Shown here piece after piece: positions 1 to 8,751 of a stretch of DNA of 40,188 nt. The position numbers and the translations under genes are program-made. Positions within the stretch are counted from its first letter, which is position 1; every line of letters starts with the position of its first letter. The stretch spans positions 1 to 40,188 of the forward strand of contig CABRGB010000011.1 of assembly GCA_902470345.1 (NCBI GenBank), written 5' to 3'. Under the pieces are notes generated by a model. That model had not been told where the DNA came from. It worked only from the letters and a program-made list of their open reading frames with translations, and searched no databases. The DNA comes from an uncultured Collinsella sp. GTDB taxonomy: Bacteria; Actinomycetota; Coriobacteriia; Coriobacteriales; Coriobacteriaceae.

Positions 1-10
1 ATACTCATGG

Positions 11-47
11 AAAACCTCCCATTTCCCGATGTCCAAGAAATGGGAGG
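11..47 (-). terminator. Intrinsic terminator of the CobW-like gene
   Basis: A perfect 11-bp inverted repeat (arms 15-25 and 37-47, arm CCTCCCATTTC, 11-nt loop) is followed on the minus strand by TTTT (positions 14-11). It lies about 70 bp beyond the stop of the minus-strand GTPase gene, as expected for a rho-independent terminator. Confidence 0.75.
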
Positions 48-114
48 CAGTTCACAGGCACCTTCGTGGTGGTTTGGCGGTTACGTAGGCGGAAAAATAC
101 CCGCTTGGATAAAC

Positions 115-1245
115 CTAGGCGCGGTGCCAGTCGGTCAGACAGGCATCGAGGGAGGCGATGAGCGCATCCTTGTCCATGTGACGGCCGATGATGCACAGGC
201 TCGTCATGCGGTCGCCCGTCTCGTCGTCCCAAATCTGCATGATCTCGGGGTTCTCGTCGATGATCTTCTGCTTCTCGCCCTCGGGCGCCGAATCGACAAA
301 CAGGCCGTTCTCCATCAGGCGCATCTGGTGGCCGGCCTGCTCAAACATGTAGCACATGTCCGGATCGCCGGTCTGCCACAGCGGACCCTTGACGCGGATG
401 ACCTCGTCGGGCCACTCCTGCTCAACAAAATCGGTAAACTTCTGCAGGTCAAACGGCTTGCGGCGCGAGTACACAAAGGTCTCGATGTCGTACTCGAGCA
501 CCTCGGGGTCGTCGTGCTCCTCGGGATGCTCCATGGCCTCGATCCAGGCGGCGGAGTTGTAGGCGCGCATAAAGTCGAAACGGCCGGTATCGAGCAGCTC
601 CTCCATGGGGACCTCACCGTTTTGAGCCTCGACGATTACGGCGTCCTTCTGCAGACTGCGCACGATGGCCTTAAGCTCGGCGATCTGCTCAGGCGTCACG
701 GTATCGGTCTTGTTGAGGATCAGCGTGGAGCAGAATTCAATCTGCTGGATGAGCAGACTCTCGATGTCGTCCTCGTCGATATCCTCTGCAAGCAGGTCGC
801 GACCGCCGTTGAACTCGTCGTACATGCGGGCACAATCGACCACGGCCACGATGTTGTCGAGTGCGAGCTTGGGCTCGCCGCCCACCTTGGCCTCGTCGCA
901 GAAGCTCGAGATGGTGTAGGCGATGGGGATAGGCTCGCAAATACCCGATGCCTCGATGATGATGTAATCGAAGTTGCCTGAATCGGCGATGCCCTGCAGC
1001 TGGTTGGCCAGGTCATCCGAAAGCGTGCAGCAGATGCAGCCGTTGGTGAGCGGGATGAGGTCGTCGGTCTCGGAAAGACCGCCGTCGGCGATGAGACTGG
1101 CATCGACGTTGATCTCGCCGATGTCGTTGACGATTACAGCGGCGCGGATGCCGCCATCGTTAGCGAGGATGTGGTTGAGCAGCGTGGTCTTGCCGGCACC
1201 GAGGTATCCGGTAAGCATGATGATCTTCACGGGCTTGTTGGGCAT
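115..1245 (-). CDS. CobW/YjiA-type G3E GTPase (metal chaperone)
   Basis: A 376-residue P-loop GTPase of the G3E family (CobW/YjiA/ZNG1), cytosolic proteins that bind zinc or another metal and deliver it to client enzymes using GTP. Visible motifs: Walker A GYLGAGKT (residues 13-20), the family signature metal site CICC (70-73), EASG near 98-101 in the switch region, and the guanine-specificity motif NKTD (178-181). The C-terminal half matches the usual CobW C-terminal domain in length. An upstream in-frame ATG at 1266 exists, but AAGGAGG sits directly before the ATG at 1245, so 1245 is preferred. It follows the ArsC-like gene on the same strand after 86 bp. The metal and client are not evident, and no Zur-type operator was recognised. 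Confidence 0.9.
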   Translation of the reverse strand: MPNKPVKIIMLTGYLGAGKTTLLNHILANDGGIRAAVIVNDIGEINVDASLIADGGLSETDDLIPLTNGCICCTLSDDLANQLQGIADSGNFDYIIIEASGICEPIPIAYTISSFCDEAKVGGEPKLALDNIVAVVDCARMYDEFNGGRDLLAEDIDEDDIESLLIQQIEFCSTLILNKTDTVTPEQIAELKAIVRSLQKDAVIVEAQNGEVPMEELLDTGRFDFMRAYNSAAWIEAMEHPEEHDDPEVLEYDIETFVYSRRKPFDLQKFTDFVEQEWPDEVIRVKGPLWQTGDPDMCYMFEQAGHQMRLMENGLFVDSAPEGEKQKIIDENPEIMQIWDDETGDRMTSLCIIGRHMDKDALIASLDACLTDWHRA

Positions 1246-1331
1246 GTGCCCTCCTTTGTTAGACATGGCTTACAGTTGAATCATATGCCAAACGCCTGCT
1301 CTTATACCCACGCGTTGGCAAATAACACAGG

Positions 1332-1673
1332 CTACTCCCAGGCTCCCCATACATCGGGGCAATAACCGACGGTGGCCTTTTTGCCGTTACGCACGATGGG
1401 CTCGGCTAGAACCTGCTGGTTCTCGAGCAGCTTGTCGAAGCGCTGGCTAGGGGTGAGGTGCTGGATGAGCGCGAGCGTCTCCTCGTCCTTGGCTTTGGGG
1501 TTGAGCAGCTTGTCGATGCCGCCGACCGCCTGCATCACGCTCGTGAGCTCGCCCTTGCTCATCTCCTTTTCCTTAAGGTCGATAAACTGCACCTTAATGC
1601 GGCGCTCTTTGAAGAAGCGCTGTGCTTTCTTGGTATCGAAGGACTTTTTGGTGCCAAAAATCTGCACGTTCAT
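1332..1673 (-). CDS. ArsC/Spx-family thioredoxin-fold protein lacking the active-site Cys
   Basis: A 113-residue protein of the ArsC/Spx/YffB family. The N-terminus (IFGTKKSFDTKKA, from residue 5) aligns with the family's active-site loop, where relatives carry Cys before the aspartate. Here that place is Ser11-Phe12, so the redox or arsenate-reducing cysteine is absent. The conserved ERRIKVQFIDLKE stretch and the C-terminal PIVRNGKKATVGY segment are retained, so the fold is probably intact. One cysteine remains near the C-terminus (GYCPDVW). The gene starts 17 bp after the flavodoxin-like gene's stop and probably shares its transcript. Arsenate reduction is unlikely; function is unknown. Confidence 0.8.
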   Translation of the reverse strand: MNVQIFGTKKSFDTKKAQRFFKERRIKVQFIDLKEKEMSKGELTSVMQAVGGIDKLLNPKAKDEETLALIQHLTPSQRFDKLLENQQVLAEPIVRNGKKATVGYCPDVWGAWE

Positions 1674-1690
1674 GTATTTGTTCCGCCGTT

Positions 1691-2314
1691 CTACCTGATG
1701 AAGTTGGTCGTTGCTCGATCTGCCTCGGGTGCGTTGATGCCGGCGGCCTGTCCTGCCTCGATACAGCGAAGGAGCCAGGCCATGTTTTTGCCGATGTTGC
1801 GCATGGTGGCAAGGCCCTCGGCGTCCCCATTGGCGTCGCCGGGCACGCGACCAAACACGTTGTTCCAGTACGTGGAGGCAACCACGGGCATCTGATTGAT
1901 GGTGAAGTACTTATTGAGCACATCGAAGGTGGTCGACGTACCGCCGCGACGGGCGACGGCGACGGCAGCGCCCGGCTTGTGTGCAAAGGCTTTGCTTCCG
2001 GCATAGAAGGCGCGATCGAGGGCCGAAAGGATGCGGCCGCTGGGGTGCGCATAGTAGACGGGCGAGCCAAAGACAAAACCGTCGGCCTGCTCGGCGGCAG
2101 CGATCAGCTCGTTCACCACGTCGTCGTCAAAGGTGCAGCGACCGCCAAGCTTGCCGCACTGGCCGCAACCGATGCAATCGCGAATGGGCTTGGCGCCCAG
2201 CTGAAACACCTCGGTATCAATGCCTTCTGCATTGAGCTGCTCGGCGACCTCGGCGAGTGCACGGGCGGTGTTGCCGTTTGCCTTGGGGCTGCCATTGACC
2301 AAAAGAACCTTCAT
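1691..2314 (-). CDS. Flavodoxin-fold NAD(P)H-dependent FMN oxidoreductase
   Basis: A 207-residue flavodoxin-like protein of the NADPH-dependent FMN reductase / iron-sulfur flavoprotein group. The N-terminal NGSPKANGNT loop binds the FMN phosphate, and GSPVYYAHPSG (about residue 80) is the second flavin-contacting loop. A short cysteine cluster, CIGCGQCG then GRC (residues ~47-60), resembles the compact motif in the iron-sulfur flavoprotein subgroup and could hold a cluster. The preceding GTG at 2317 is only 3 nt from GGGAG; the ATG at 2314 has better spacing and is chosen. Likely first gene of a two-gene unit with the ArsC-like gene. Substrate unknown (quinones, azo or nitro compounds are typical of the family). 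Confidence 0.85.
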   Translation of the reverse strand: MKVLLVNGSPKANGNTARALAEVAEQLNAEGIDTEVFQLGAKPIRDCIGCGQCGKLGGRCTFDDDVVNELIAAAEQADGFVFGSPVYYAHPSGRILSALDRAFYAGSKAFAHKPGAAVAVARRGGTSTTFDVLNKYFTINQMPVVASTYWNNVFGRVPGDANGDAEGLATMRNIGKNMAWLLRCIEAGQAAGINAPEADRATTNFIR

Positions 2315-2388
2315 CACAAACTCCCTCTGCTTTTGGTGACTTCTGCAGAGGATTATCGCACGATGGGGGAGGCGGCGCGGGCGCGGTG

Positions 2389-3918
2389 CTAATCCAGTTT
2401 GGTACCTGGCACCCGCACGGCTTTCCCGAGCAACGCTTTGAGCTCGTTCAAAATGGAAACGGGTTGTCGATCGACAGCGTCCAGATGAAGCGTCGCTACA
2501 CGAATGGGTGGCTGATATTCAAGCGAGCCGATGAGCACGGGGGAACCCAGGAACCGCTCGATTTCGTCTGCGATCGAGTCGGTCTCTTCGGGATCAAAGT
2601 CGTCGAAAAGCGCCACGAATGTCGGCCCCGTCGAGCGGAACAGGCGACCCTTGCCGCGCGAGCAATCCATGAGACAGGCGGCGCTTTCTGCCAAAACGCG
2701 GTCGCCTGCATCGAATCCAAAGCGGGCATTGACCTCGGCGATATCGTCAACCTTAATGGCAATAAAGCCTGCCTCGCGCGCCACGCGGCGCATCTCTCCA
2801 ATGGCGTTGACCAGGGCGTGAATATCGCCCAGGCCGGTCACGGAGTCGGTCGTATCCGCTAGGCTTCGGTTGATGATAATGCCCACATACATGTTGGGTT
2901 CGGTATCGGTGCCGTCCAAGCGGTAGCCCGTGCAGTCGCAAAGCACGTATTTTCCGGTGGCGTCCATTACGCGATACTGCATGTAGTGGAAGTGCCACGT
3001 GCCGTTTATCACCATGTCGAGCTCGGCGCGTACGTTGTCGCGGTCCTCGGGATGAACGCGGGCAAGCCACATATCGACCGAATTAAAAGGGTGCTGGGAG
3101 GGCAAGTCAAAATCGCGCACGGCGTTAACCGACCATTGCGATTCGCCCGTATCGAGGTTAAGGATGAACGGATAGCGCGTCTCGGAGCTCATGGAGATCG
3201 CTTGGAACACCCGGTCGTTGCAGGGAAGCTGATCGACGATTGGGCGTTGCGGCGCGTCATTGTCTTTCGGCTGCTGCACACGATGCATAAGCTTATAGCG
3301 ATACATCTTGCGATCGGCATCCATCGTCATCTGGCGGCGCGTGTCGCCGGCAAGTGGATCGACGCGCGAGCAGCCAAAGCTAAAGCTGCCGATCATGGGC
3401 GCCTTGCCGCCTGAGCTCGCCTCGATCAGCCCGGCGCGTACCTGCTCCAAGCGCTGCTCGAGTTCAATCTCGTTTGCGGAGAGCGAGATGAGCACAAACT
3501 CGTCTCCACCGATGCGGAACAGCATCTCATCGTGCTCCATGGTTTCGGAGAGCGTGCGGCAGATGCTCAGAATATAGCGATTGCCTTCGGCGTGGCCAAA
3601 CCTATCATTGCAATGTTTTAGATGGTCGATGTCAATATAGGCGCAGGTGAAGGGGTCGCCTTTGTGCCAGAGTTGCTCGACGTGACGGTCGAATCCGTTG
3701 CGGTTGCCCAAGTTGGTGAGCGGGTCGATATAGGCGTTGCTCTCAAGCAGCCGGCGCTCTTGTTGCAGGATGGCATGCGTCTTTTGCAGCTGCTCACCAA
3801 CGGCGCGTAGCCCAGTGGGCAGCGCGGCAACATCGAGTTCGGCGGTCGAGACGCCATTCGCAAGTCGCTGAAGATAGGCAATAATCGATTGCTCGCCCAG
3901 GCGATAGGACTCGTTCAT
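2389..3918 (-). CDS. GGDEF-PAS-GGDEF-like cyclic-di-GMP signalling protein
   Basis: A 509-residue cytosolic protein without membrane segments. After a helical N-terminus comes an intact diguanylate cyclase domain with GGDEF at residues 137-141, the metal-binding YIDIDHLK segment and NDRFGHAEGN. A PAS fold follows (about 215-330; HPEDRDN and QYRVMDATGKYVLCD are typical of PAS_3). The C-terminal third is a second GGDEF-like domain in which the signature is replaced by TGPTF, so it is presumably catalytically dead. The likely activity is making c-di-GMP from two GTP. An upstream ATG at 3945 is possible, but AGGAGG precedes the ATG at 3918 by 9 nt. It lies downstream of, and is paralogous to, the larger GGDEF/EAL gene over the whole GGDEF-PAS-GGDEF unit. 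Confidence 0.88.
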   Translation of the reverse strand: MNESYRLGEQSIIAYLQRLANGVSTAELDVAALPTGLRAVGEQLQKTHAILQQERRLLESNAYIDPLTNLGNRNGFDRHVEQLWHKGDPFTCAYIDIDHLKHCNDRFGHAEGNRYILSICRTLSETMEHDEMLFRIGGDEFVLISLSANEIELEQRLEQVRAGLIEASSGGKAPMIGSFSFGCSRVDPLAGDTRRQMTMDADRKMYRYKLMHRVQQPKDNDAPQRPIVDQLPCNDRVFQAISMSSETRYPFILNLDTGESQWSVNAVRDFDLPSQHPFNSVDMWLARVHPEDRDNVRAELDMVINGTWHFHYMQYRVMDATGKYVLCDCTGYRLDGTDTEPNMYVGIIINRSLADTTDSVTGLGDIHALVNAIGEMRRVAREAGFIAIKVDDIAEVNARFGFDAGDRVLAESAACLMDCSRGKGRLFRSTGPTFVALFDDFDPEETDSIADEIERFLGSPVLIGSLEYQPPIRVATLHLDAVDRQPVSILNELKALLGKAVRVPGTKLD

Positions 3919-3956
3919 GATGGATAACCTCCTTGGGCGGAACAACGGTTTGTATC

Positions 3957-3987
3957 ATATCCCCAATTCGGTTTGAATTGGGGATAT
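3957..3987. terminator. 13-bp palindromic hairpin between the two GGDEF genes
   Basis: Perfect 13-bp inverted repeat (arm ATATCCCCAATTC, loop GGTTT), 39 bp upstream of the smaller GGDEF gene and 59 bp after the GGDEF-EAL stop. There is no T-tract on the minus strand, so it may be a weak terminator, a leader hairpin or an operator. The arm resembles the hairpin at 27306-27329 (ATCCCCA/TGGGGAT core). Confidence 0.45.
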
Positions 3988-4045
3988 AAGTTAGCTAATG
4001 GAGGCAAATTCCCCCTTCGGTGATGGCGTTTTGCGCGCGAGCGAA

Positions 4046-6763
4046 TCAGTTGTTATTGCCGCCATCGAGCAATGCCTCAAAATCCTTCGCCGGCATGGGG
4101 CGGTAGTAGAGGAAGCCCTGAGCGTAGCGGGCGCCCATTTGTCGTAGCATGTTTGCCTGCTCATTTGTCTCGACGCCTTCAACCACGACGGGCAGATGGA
4201 GCGACTGCGCCATCTCGAGCATCGATGACACGATCTGCGCGCTGCGGCCTTGATCGCGGTCGGTGGGCACAAAGGTGCGGTCGAGCTTGATGACGTCGAC
4301 GTTGACGTTCTTGAGCATCGCGAGCGTGGACTGGCCGGTGCCAAAATCGTCCATGTAGGTCGAGAAGCCACGGGTGTGCAGATCCGCGGTCAGCTTATCC
4401 ACGGCCTCGGACTCTCCGGTATAGGCGGTCTCGGTGATCTCGATGTGCATGAGTTCGGGCGGCAGGTTGTACTGGGCGGCGAGCGACCCCATATGCTCGG
4501 CGACATCGCAGGCAAGAATGTCTACGCGCGACACATTGAGGGAAATCGGAACCACGCGAAGTCCTCGATTGAGGCGCTCGCGGAGCCACATGGCGACGCC
4601 CTGCCAAACATATTTGTCGAGCGTCACTACAAAGCCGCTTTCCTCGAGTGCGGGGATAAACGTTGCGGGCGAAATGAGAGAGCCGTCCTTGTCAATCCAG
4701 CGGGTGAGTGCTTCGGCGCCAATAATCTCACCGGTTTCCATATCGACCTGGGGCTGAAGATAGTACGTGATGCGACCATTTGACAGCGCGTACTGAAATT
4801 CGGTCAGCGTGCGGTTGGACACGATTTCGCGCTTGTACTCCTCGGGGCAAAAAATGGCAATGCGCTCCTTAAAGCCGTTTTTTGCGCGCCGATTGGTAAA
4901 CATGGCCTTTGCCTGCGCATCGATGGTGATCTCCTCATTGGAATCGATGGGGTAAACGCCCATGGACGGCCAAAAACCTACGCCGCCATCATGCCTGGCT
5001 ACTGCCTTGCGAACGCGGTTGTAGATTTGATGGACGGTGATGTGCTTAAAGGGGATGAGTACGCAAAAGTCATCTTGGCCCCAGTACCCTGCGACGCCCA
5101 TGCCGGCATTCTCGATGTCCTTGAGGACCGTGCCCACATCGGCAAGCAGGCGGTCGCCTTCGGCCTGTCCATACCATTCGTTAAACAGGCGCATGTGGCC
5201 CATGTCGACCGTGGCGATGCACCAGGCGCCGTCGCGCCTTGCCTCGAGAAAAGCGTTGGCGCGCCGCATAAACTCGCTGGGTCGATAGAGGCCCGTGAGC
5301 GAGTCGATGCGTTCGGCGATGACGCTTTTGCGTTCCGCCTCGGGTATGGGGAGGCTGTCGTTGGGAACAAGCCCGCCGGCTGTGCGAAGGCGACGGTTGA
5401 GTTCGCCTAAAACGGCGGTCGCCTGATGGGTTAAGTGCTCGTAAAAGGCCGGGACGACAAGGCAGACGGGAGTAATAGTGTCGTCTGCGATTCGAACAGG
5501 AGCGAAAACGGCCTCTTTAAGGTGGCGGGTCAGTTGCTCGAATGCCTCGTGGTCCAAATCGTTGCTGAGCACGACGAACTGGACGCTTCGTGAACGGAAG
5601 ACCCGGCTTCTGCCGCGGGTGATCGACAGCATGCGGCCCGCGTATTCGGCAAGCATGTTGTCGACAGCCTCGGCCCCGTAGAGCTCGTTGAGCTTTGCCG
5701 TGCCACGAATGCGCACCGCTATAAGCCCCGTCTCGCAACGGTCAAGGCGGCAGGTATCGATAGCGTTGACCAGCATGCGCTGCGTTCCGAGGCCTGTCGC
5801 GGCGTCGACGGTTTCGGCAAGTGAGTGGTTGACGAGCTCGCCGACATAGAGCGAGGGGACATTTTCGTCGCCGTCGATGCGAAACCCGCGAGCACGGCAG
5901 AGGACGTAGTCGCCGACGGCATTGCGCACACGATACTGCATGACGCGACGGTGCTTGGTGCCGTTATAGACCTGGTCGATGTCGTTGATGTAGGCCTCAA
6001 GGTCATCGGGATGCACGCGCGTTTTCCAGTAATCGCGACAGTTGTCTATGTGCTCCGAGGGAAGGCCAAGATCGCGCAAGGCACCTTGTGACCAAAGGGT
6101 GCGATGTTTGTCCAAGTTCTCGATAAAGAAATAGCGGCCCTCGTTGAGCATCGAAAAGGCGTCGAAAATGCGATCGCTTATTTCGAAGTCGTCGGCGTGG
6201 ACTTGCGTGATATTGCGTCGATCAAGGTGCATGGCATGACGTAACTTGTAGTCGTACATGCGATGGTCGGCATCGAGCGTCATGCGATTGGGGGCTTCGC
6301 CCAGGGCGGGGTCGGCATGTGACACTCCGTAGCTAAACGAGCGGGGCATCTCGGAATCGTCGTTTTTGAGCAGGAGCGTTCGGCAGTGTTCCAGACGTTC
6401 GGCGAGGTCGTCCTCGGTTGCAATCGTAGACAGGATGGCAAACTCGTCGCCTCCCAGACGAAATGCCGCCTCGTCTACTTTCATATACAGCTTAAGATAG
6501 AGGCTTACCTGCAAGATATAGCGGTTGCCCTCGTCATGGCCAAAGACGTCGTTGCAGTGCTTGAGATTGTCGATATCGATGAACGCCATGGTAACGGGGG
6601 TGTCCTGCTCCCAGAGCTCCTCGAGGGAACGGGCAAAGCCGCCACGGTTGCCAAGCCCGGTAAGCTGGTCGGTAAAGGCGGTCCTGATCAGATCCTCCTG
6701 ACGCTCGAGAAGGTCGCGGACGGTCTTTTCGAGCGTTTCGGTGTAATTGCTGACAGTATCCAT
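4046..6763 (-). CDS. GGDEF-PAS-GGDEF-like-GGDEF-like-EAL c-di-GMP cyclase/phosphodiesterase
   Basis: A 905-residue cytosolic protein. Domains in order: active-looking GGDEF (GGDEF at 104-108), PAS (about 200-310, with RVHPDDLEAY), a degenerate GGDEF (RSVQF instead of the signature), a third GGDEF domain with the altered motif GQDDF, and a C-terminal EAL phosphodiesterase. The EAL domain keeps its catalytic set: EAL 684-686, Asn743, Glu775, Asp805-Asp806, Lys826 and Glu862 (VVEGVET). It can plausibly both make c-di-GMP and open it to pGpG. The N-terminal half is a paralogue of the adjacent 2389-3918 protein, so the locus is a duplicated c-di-GMP module. The start at 6763 has only a weak ribosome site, so a nearby alternative start is possible. 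Confidence 0.9.
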   Translation of the reverse strand: MDTVSNYTETLEKTVRDLLERQEDLIRTAFTDQLTGLGNRGGFARSLEELWEQDTPVTMAFIDIDNLKHCNDVFGHDEGNRYILQVSLYLKLYMKVDEAAFRLGGDEFAILSTIATEDDLAERLEHCRTLLLKNDDSEMPRSFSYGVSHADPALGEAPNRMTLDADHRMYDYKLRHAMHLDRRNITQVHADDFEISDRIFDAFSMLNEGRYFFIENLDKHRTLWSQGALRDLGLPSEHIDNCRDYWKTRVHPDDLEAYINDIDQVYNGTKHRRVMQYRVRNAVGDYVLCRARGFRIDGDENVPSLYVGELVNHSLAETVDAATGLGTQRMLVNAIDTCRLDRCETGLIAVRIRGTAKLNELYGAEAVDNMLAEYAGRMLSITRGRSRVFRSRSVQFVVLSNDLDHEAFEQLTRHLKEAVFAPVRIADDTITPVCLVVPAFYEHLTHQATAVLGELNRRLRTAGGLVPNDSLPIPEAERKSVIAERIDSLTGLYRPSEFMRRANAFLEARRDGAWCIATVDMGHMRLFNEWYGQAEGDRLLADVGTVLKDIENAGMGVAGYWGQDDFCVLIPFKHITVHQIYNRVRKAVARHDGGVGFWPSMGVYPIDSNEEITIDAQAKAMFTNRRAKNGFKERIAIFCPEEYKREIVSNRTLTEFQYALSNGRITYYLQPQVDMETGEIIGAEALTRWIDKDGSLISPATFIPALEESGFVVTLDKYVWQGVAMWLRERLNRGLRVVPISLNVSRVDILACDVAEHMGSLAAQYNLPPELMHIEITETAYTGESEAVDKLTADLHTRGFSTYMDDFGTGQSTLAMLKNVNVDVIKLDRTFVPTDRDQGRSAQIVSSMLEMAQSLHLPVVVEGVETNEQANMLRQMGARYAQGFLYYRPMPAKDFEALLDGGNNN

Positions 6764-7081
6764 GTCGTAAGCGGCTTTCTGAGGTCGGGCGAATTGCGTC
6801 GGGCGAGCTCGTTGTGCACACGCGTTGTTGTTTGGCGCTTTGCGTGTATCCAGGCCCCCGCCTTGCTGCGTTGTTGGGTTAATTTACCGGCTAATGTTCG
6901 CTGTTGATAACTGCTGAGTAGTATAAACAACAGTGCAGAATTATATATGGGTGTACATGCTACTGGCGGCTATTATTCGCCAAACCGCAACGCCTGGGTG
7001 CGCATGAAAAATGCGACTGGGGCGGTATATGTTGACGGGTATACTTGTCCCGGTTTTAAACGCAGGAACGGAGATGGTCGC
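6764..7081. other. Divergent intergenic region (318 bp)
   Basis: Separates the minus-strand GGDEF-EAL gene from the plus-strand patatin gene. It is more AT-rich than its surroundings around 6880-6960 and must hold both promoters. A TGTTG ... CAACA inverted pair lies around 6900-6935. An open frame extends the patatin ORF back to 6947, but it lacks a ribosome site there and is not taken as coding. Confidence 0.5.
7032..7060 (+). promoter_or_regulatory. Possible promoter of the patatin gene
   Basis: TTGACG (7032-7037) and TTTAAA (7055-7060) are separated by 17 bp. Transcription would start only about 15 nt before the ATG at 7082. Weak evidence; a match by chance is possible. Confidence 0.3.
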
Positions 7082-7951
7082 ATGACACAGCCAAATATGA
7101 CGCGCACGGTGGGGCTTGCACTCGAGGGAGGCGGCTACCGCGGTATGTATACGGCGGGCGTGCTCGACGTTTGGATGGAGCACGGTTTGACCTGCGACCA
7201 TATGGTGGGTGTCTCGGCGGGCGCGGCGTTTGGCTACAACTTTAAATCGCGCCAGATCGGCCGTGCCATTCGCTATAACAAGGCCTATTGTGCCGATAAG
7301 CGCTATGCGGGTGTAGCAAGCTGGCTGCGGACCGGCGATATGTTCAATGCCGATTTTGCCTATCACGAGGTGCCTATCGAGCGCGATCCCATTGACTTGG
7401 AGGCGTATCGCGCCTGTCCCATGCGGTTTACGTGCGTGTGCACCGATATCGAGACGGGCAAGGCCGTCTACCACGACCTGCCCTATGGCGACGAGCGGGA
7501 TATCGAGTGGATCCGGGCATCGTCGGCGATTCCTGTGGCGACGCGTCCCGTTGCTATTGACGGGCATAAGTATCTGGATGGTGGCGTGGCTGATTCCATT
7601 CCCAGTGCATGGCTGTTTGCGCAGGGGTATGACCGCAATATCGTGGTGCTCACGCAGCCGGCAGGCTTTGTGAAGCAGCCCAACAGCGTGATGCCCATGC
7701 TGCGTCGCGTGTTCCGTCACTACCCGGACTTTGTCGCAGCGCTTGAGCATCGGCATGAGGTTTACAATGCCACGCTCGATGACCTGGCACGTCGCGAGGC
7801 TGCCGGCGATATCTTTGTGGTGCGTCCGAGCGAATCGGTGAAGGTGCCGTCACTGTGCCGCGAACCCGATGAGCTCGAGCGCATCTACCAGATCGGCCGC
7901 CATGATGCGGAGGCGACCTTGCCGGCGTTGGAAGCGTATCTGGCGGGGTAA
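7082..7951 (+). CDS. Patatin-like phospholipase / lipid acyl hydrolase
   Basis: A 289-residue patatin-fold serine hydrolase. The oxyanion-hole loop GGGYRG spans residues 16-21, the nucleophile elbow GVSAGA contains Ser45, and the catalytic aspartate is Asp166 in DGG. Together these give the Ser-Asp dyad expected of an active enzyme. Length and C-terminal region fit the bacterial YjjU-like patatin family, cytosolic hydrolases thought to act on membrane lipid acyl esters. No signal peptide or membrane segment is present. The start at 7082 is chosen because GGAACGGAG lies 8 nt upstream; the ORF runs 45 codons further upstream without a ribosome site. Stand-alone, convergent with the thiamine operon. 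Confidence 0.88.
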   Translation: MTQPNMTRTVGLALEGGGYRGMYTAGVLDVWMEHGLTCDHMVGVSAGAAFGYNFKSRQIGRAIRYNKAYCADKRYAGVASWLRTGDMFNADFAYHEVPIERDPIDLEAYRACPMRFTCVCTDIETGKAVYHDLPYGDERDIEWIRASSAIPVATRPVAIDGHKYLDGGVADSIPSAWLFAQGYDRNIVVLTQPAGFVKQPNSVMPMLRRVFRHYPDFVAALEHRHEVYNATLDDLARREAAGDIFVVRPSESVKVPSLCREPDELERIYQIGRHDAEATLPALEAYLAG

Positions 7952-7960
7952 GGGTCGCAT

Positions 7961-8010
7961 GCGGAAAGCGCATCCCGGAATGGAGGCCCAAACTGGGATG
8001 CGCTTTCCGC
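7961..8010. terminator. 16-bp hairpin between convergent genes
   Basis: Perfect 16-bp inverted repeat, arms 7961-7976 and 7995-8010, 18-nt loop, between the convergent patatin and thiE stops. It has no clear T-tract on either side. A bidirectional terminator is the simplest reading; the long perfect GC-rich stem could also be a dispersed palindromic repeat. Confidence 0.6.
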
Positions 8011-8052
8011 TCTAGAAGATATGAGACTGCGAATCGGCTGCTCGGCTTATGC

Positions 8053-8751
8053 CTATGCCTGCTGCCAGGTATCGACGAGCTCCTTGGCGGCGGCGTAAGG
8101 GTTGTCGGCACTGCAGACGGCGCTCACCACAAAGAAGCCGTCGACGCCGGTGGCCTTGAGCTGTGGCAGGTCGGCCGTCTTGACGCCGCCGCCCACCACG
8201 ATGGGCACGGGGCTTGCCGCGTGGAGTGCGGCCAGGTCCTCAAAGCTCTTGGTGATGATAGAGCCGTCGGCCGCGCGTCCACAGTCGCGCTTGGTCTCGG
8301 TCTCGTGGAGCGGGCCGATGCCCAGGTAGTCGACCAGACTCATGTCGGCGGTCTTGACGTACTCGAGCATCTCCTCGCAACGGGCCGAAAGGCCCACGAT
8401 GGCATCGGGGCCCAAAAGTTTGCGGCAGACCTCGACGGGAATATCGCTCTGGCCCACGTGCACGCCGTCGACAGCAATGCCCTGCTCGCGCGCGGCGAGT
8501 ACGCAGTCCAGGCGGTCGTCGATCAGCAAGGCGACCTGACCGGTCTTGCCGGCCTGTGCGATTGCCTGCGCGGCGTCGCCGGCCAGCGCGATGATCTCGC
8601 GGGCGCTTGCCACCTTGGAGCGCACCTGGATGCAGGTAAAGCCGGCATCGAGCGCCTGGGCCACTACATCGCCCACGGGGCGCCCGAGCGTGTTTTCGGG
8701 GCCGAGTACCAGATAAGCCGAGATATCAAGGTTGTCGCGGATACTCATCAT
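8053..8751 (-). CDS. thiE: Thiamine-phosphate synthase
   Basis: A 232-residue TIM-barrel enzyme that joins 4-amino-2-methyl-5-hydroxymethylpyrimidine diphosphate and hydroxyethylthiazole phosphate to form thiamine monophosphate. Signature stretches are present: QVRSK near residue 43, LLIDDRLD, GVHVGQSD, GLSARCEEM, YLGIGPLHETETKRD (the GP..T.TK phosphate loop) and VVGGGVKTADL. Last gene of the TPP-riboswitch operon. The upstream gene's TGA overlaps the start in ATGATGA; either the ATG at 8751 or at 8748 could be used. AGGAGG is 4 nt from the first and 7 nt from the second, so 8748 is slightly favoured on spacing. Cytosolic. Confidence 0.93.
   Translation of the reverse strand: MMSIRDNLDISAYLVLGPENTLGRPVGDVVAQALDAGFTCIQVRSKVASAREIIALAGDAAQAIAQAGKTGQVALLIDDRLDCVLAAREQGIAVDGVHVGQSDIPVEVCRKLLGPDAIVGLSARCEEMLEYVKTADMSLVDYLGIGPLHETETKRDCGRAADGSIITKSFEDLAALHAASPVPIVVGGGVKTADLPQLKATGVDGFFVVSAVCSADNPYAAAKELVDTWQQA

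Noticed and set aside
7..981. Long plus-strand open frame opposite the CobW-like gene
   Set aside because: It lies antisense to a clear GTPase with all motifs; high GC makes long shadow frames common. No ribosome site or family signature.
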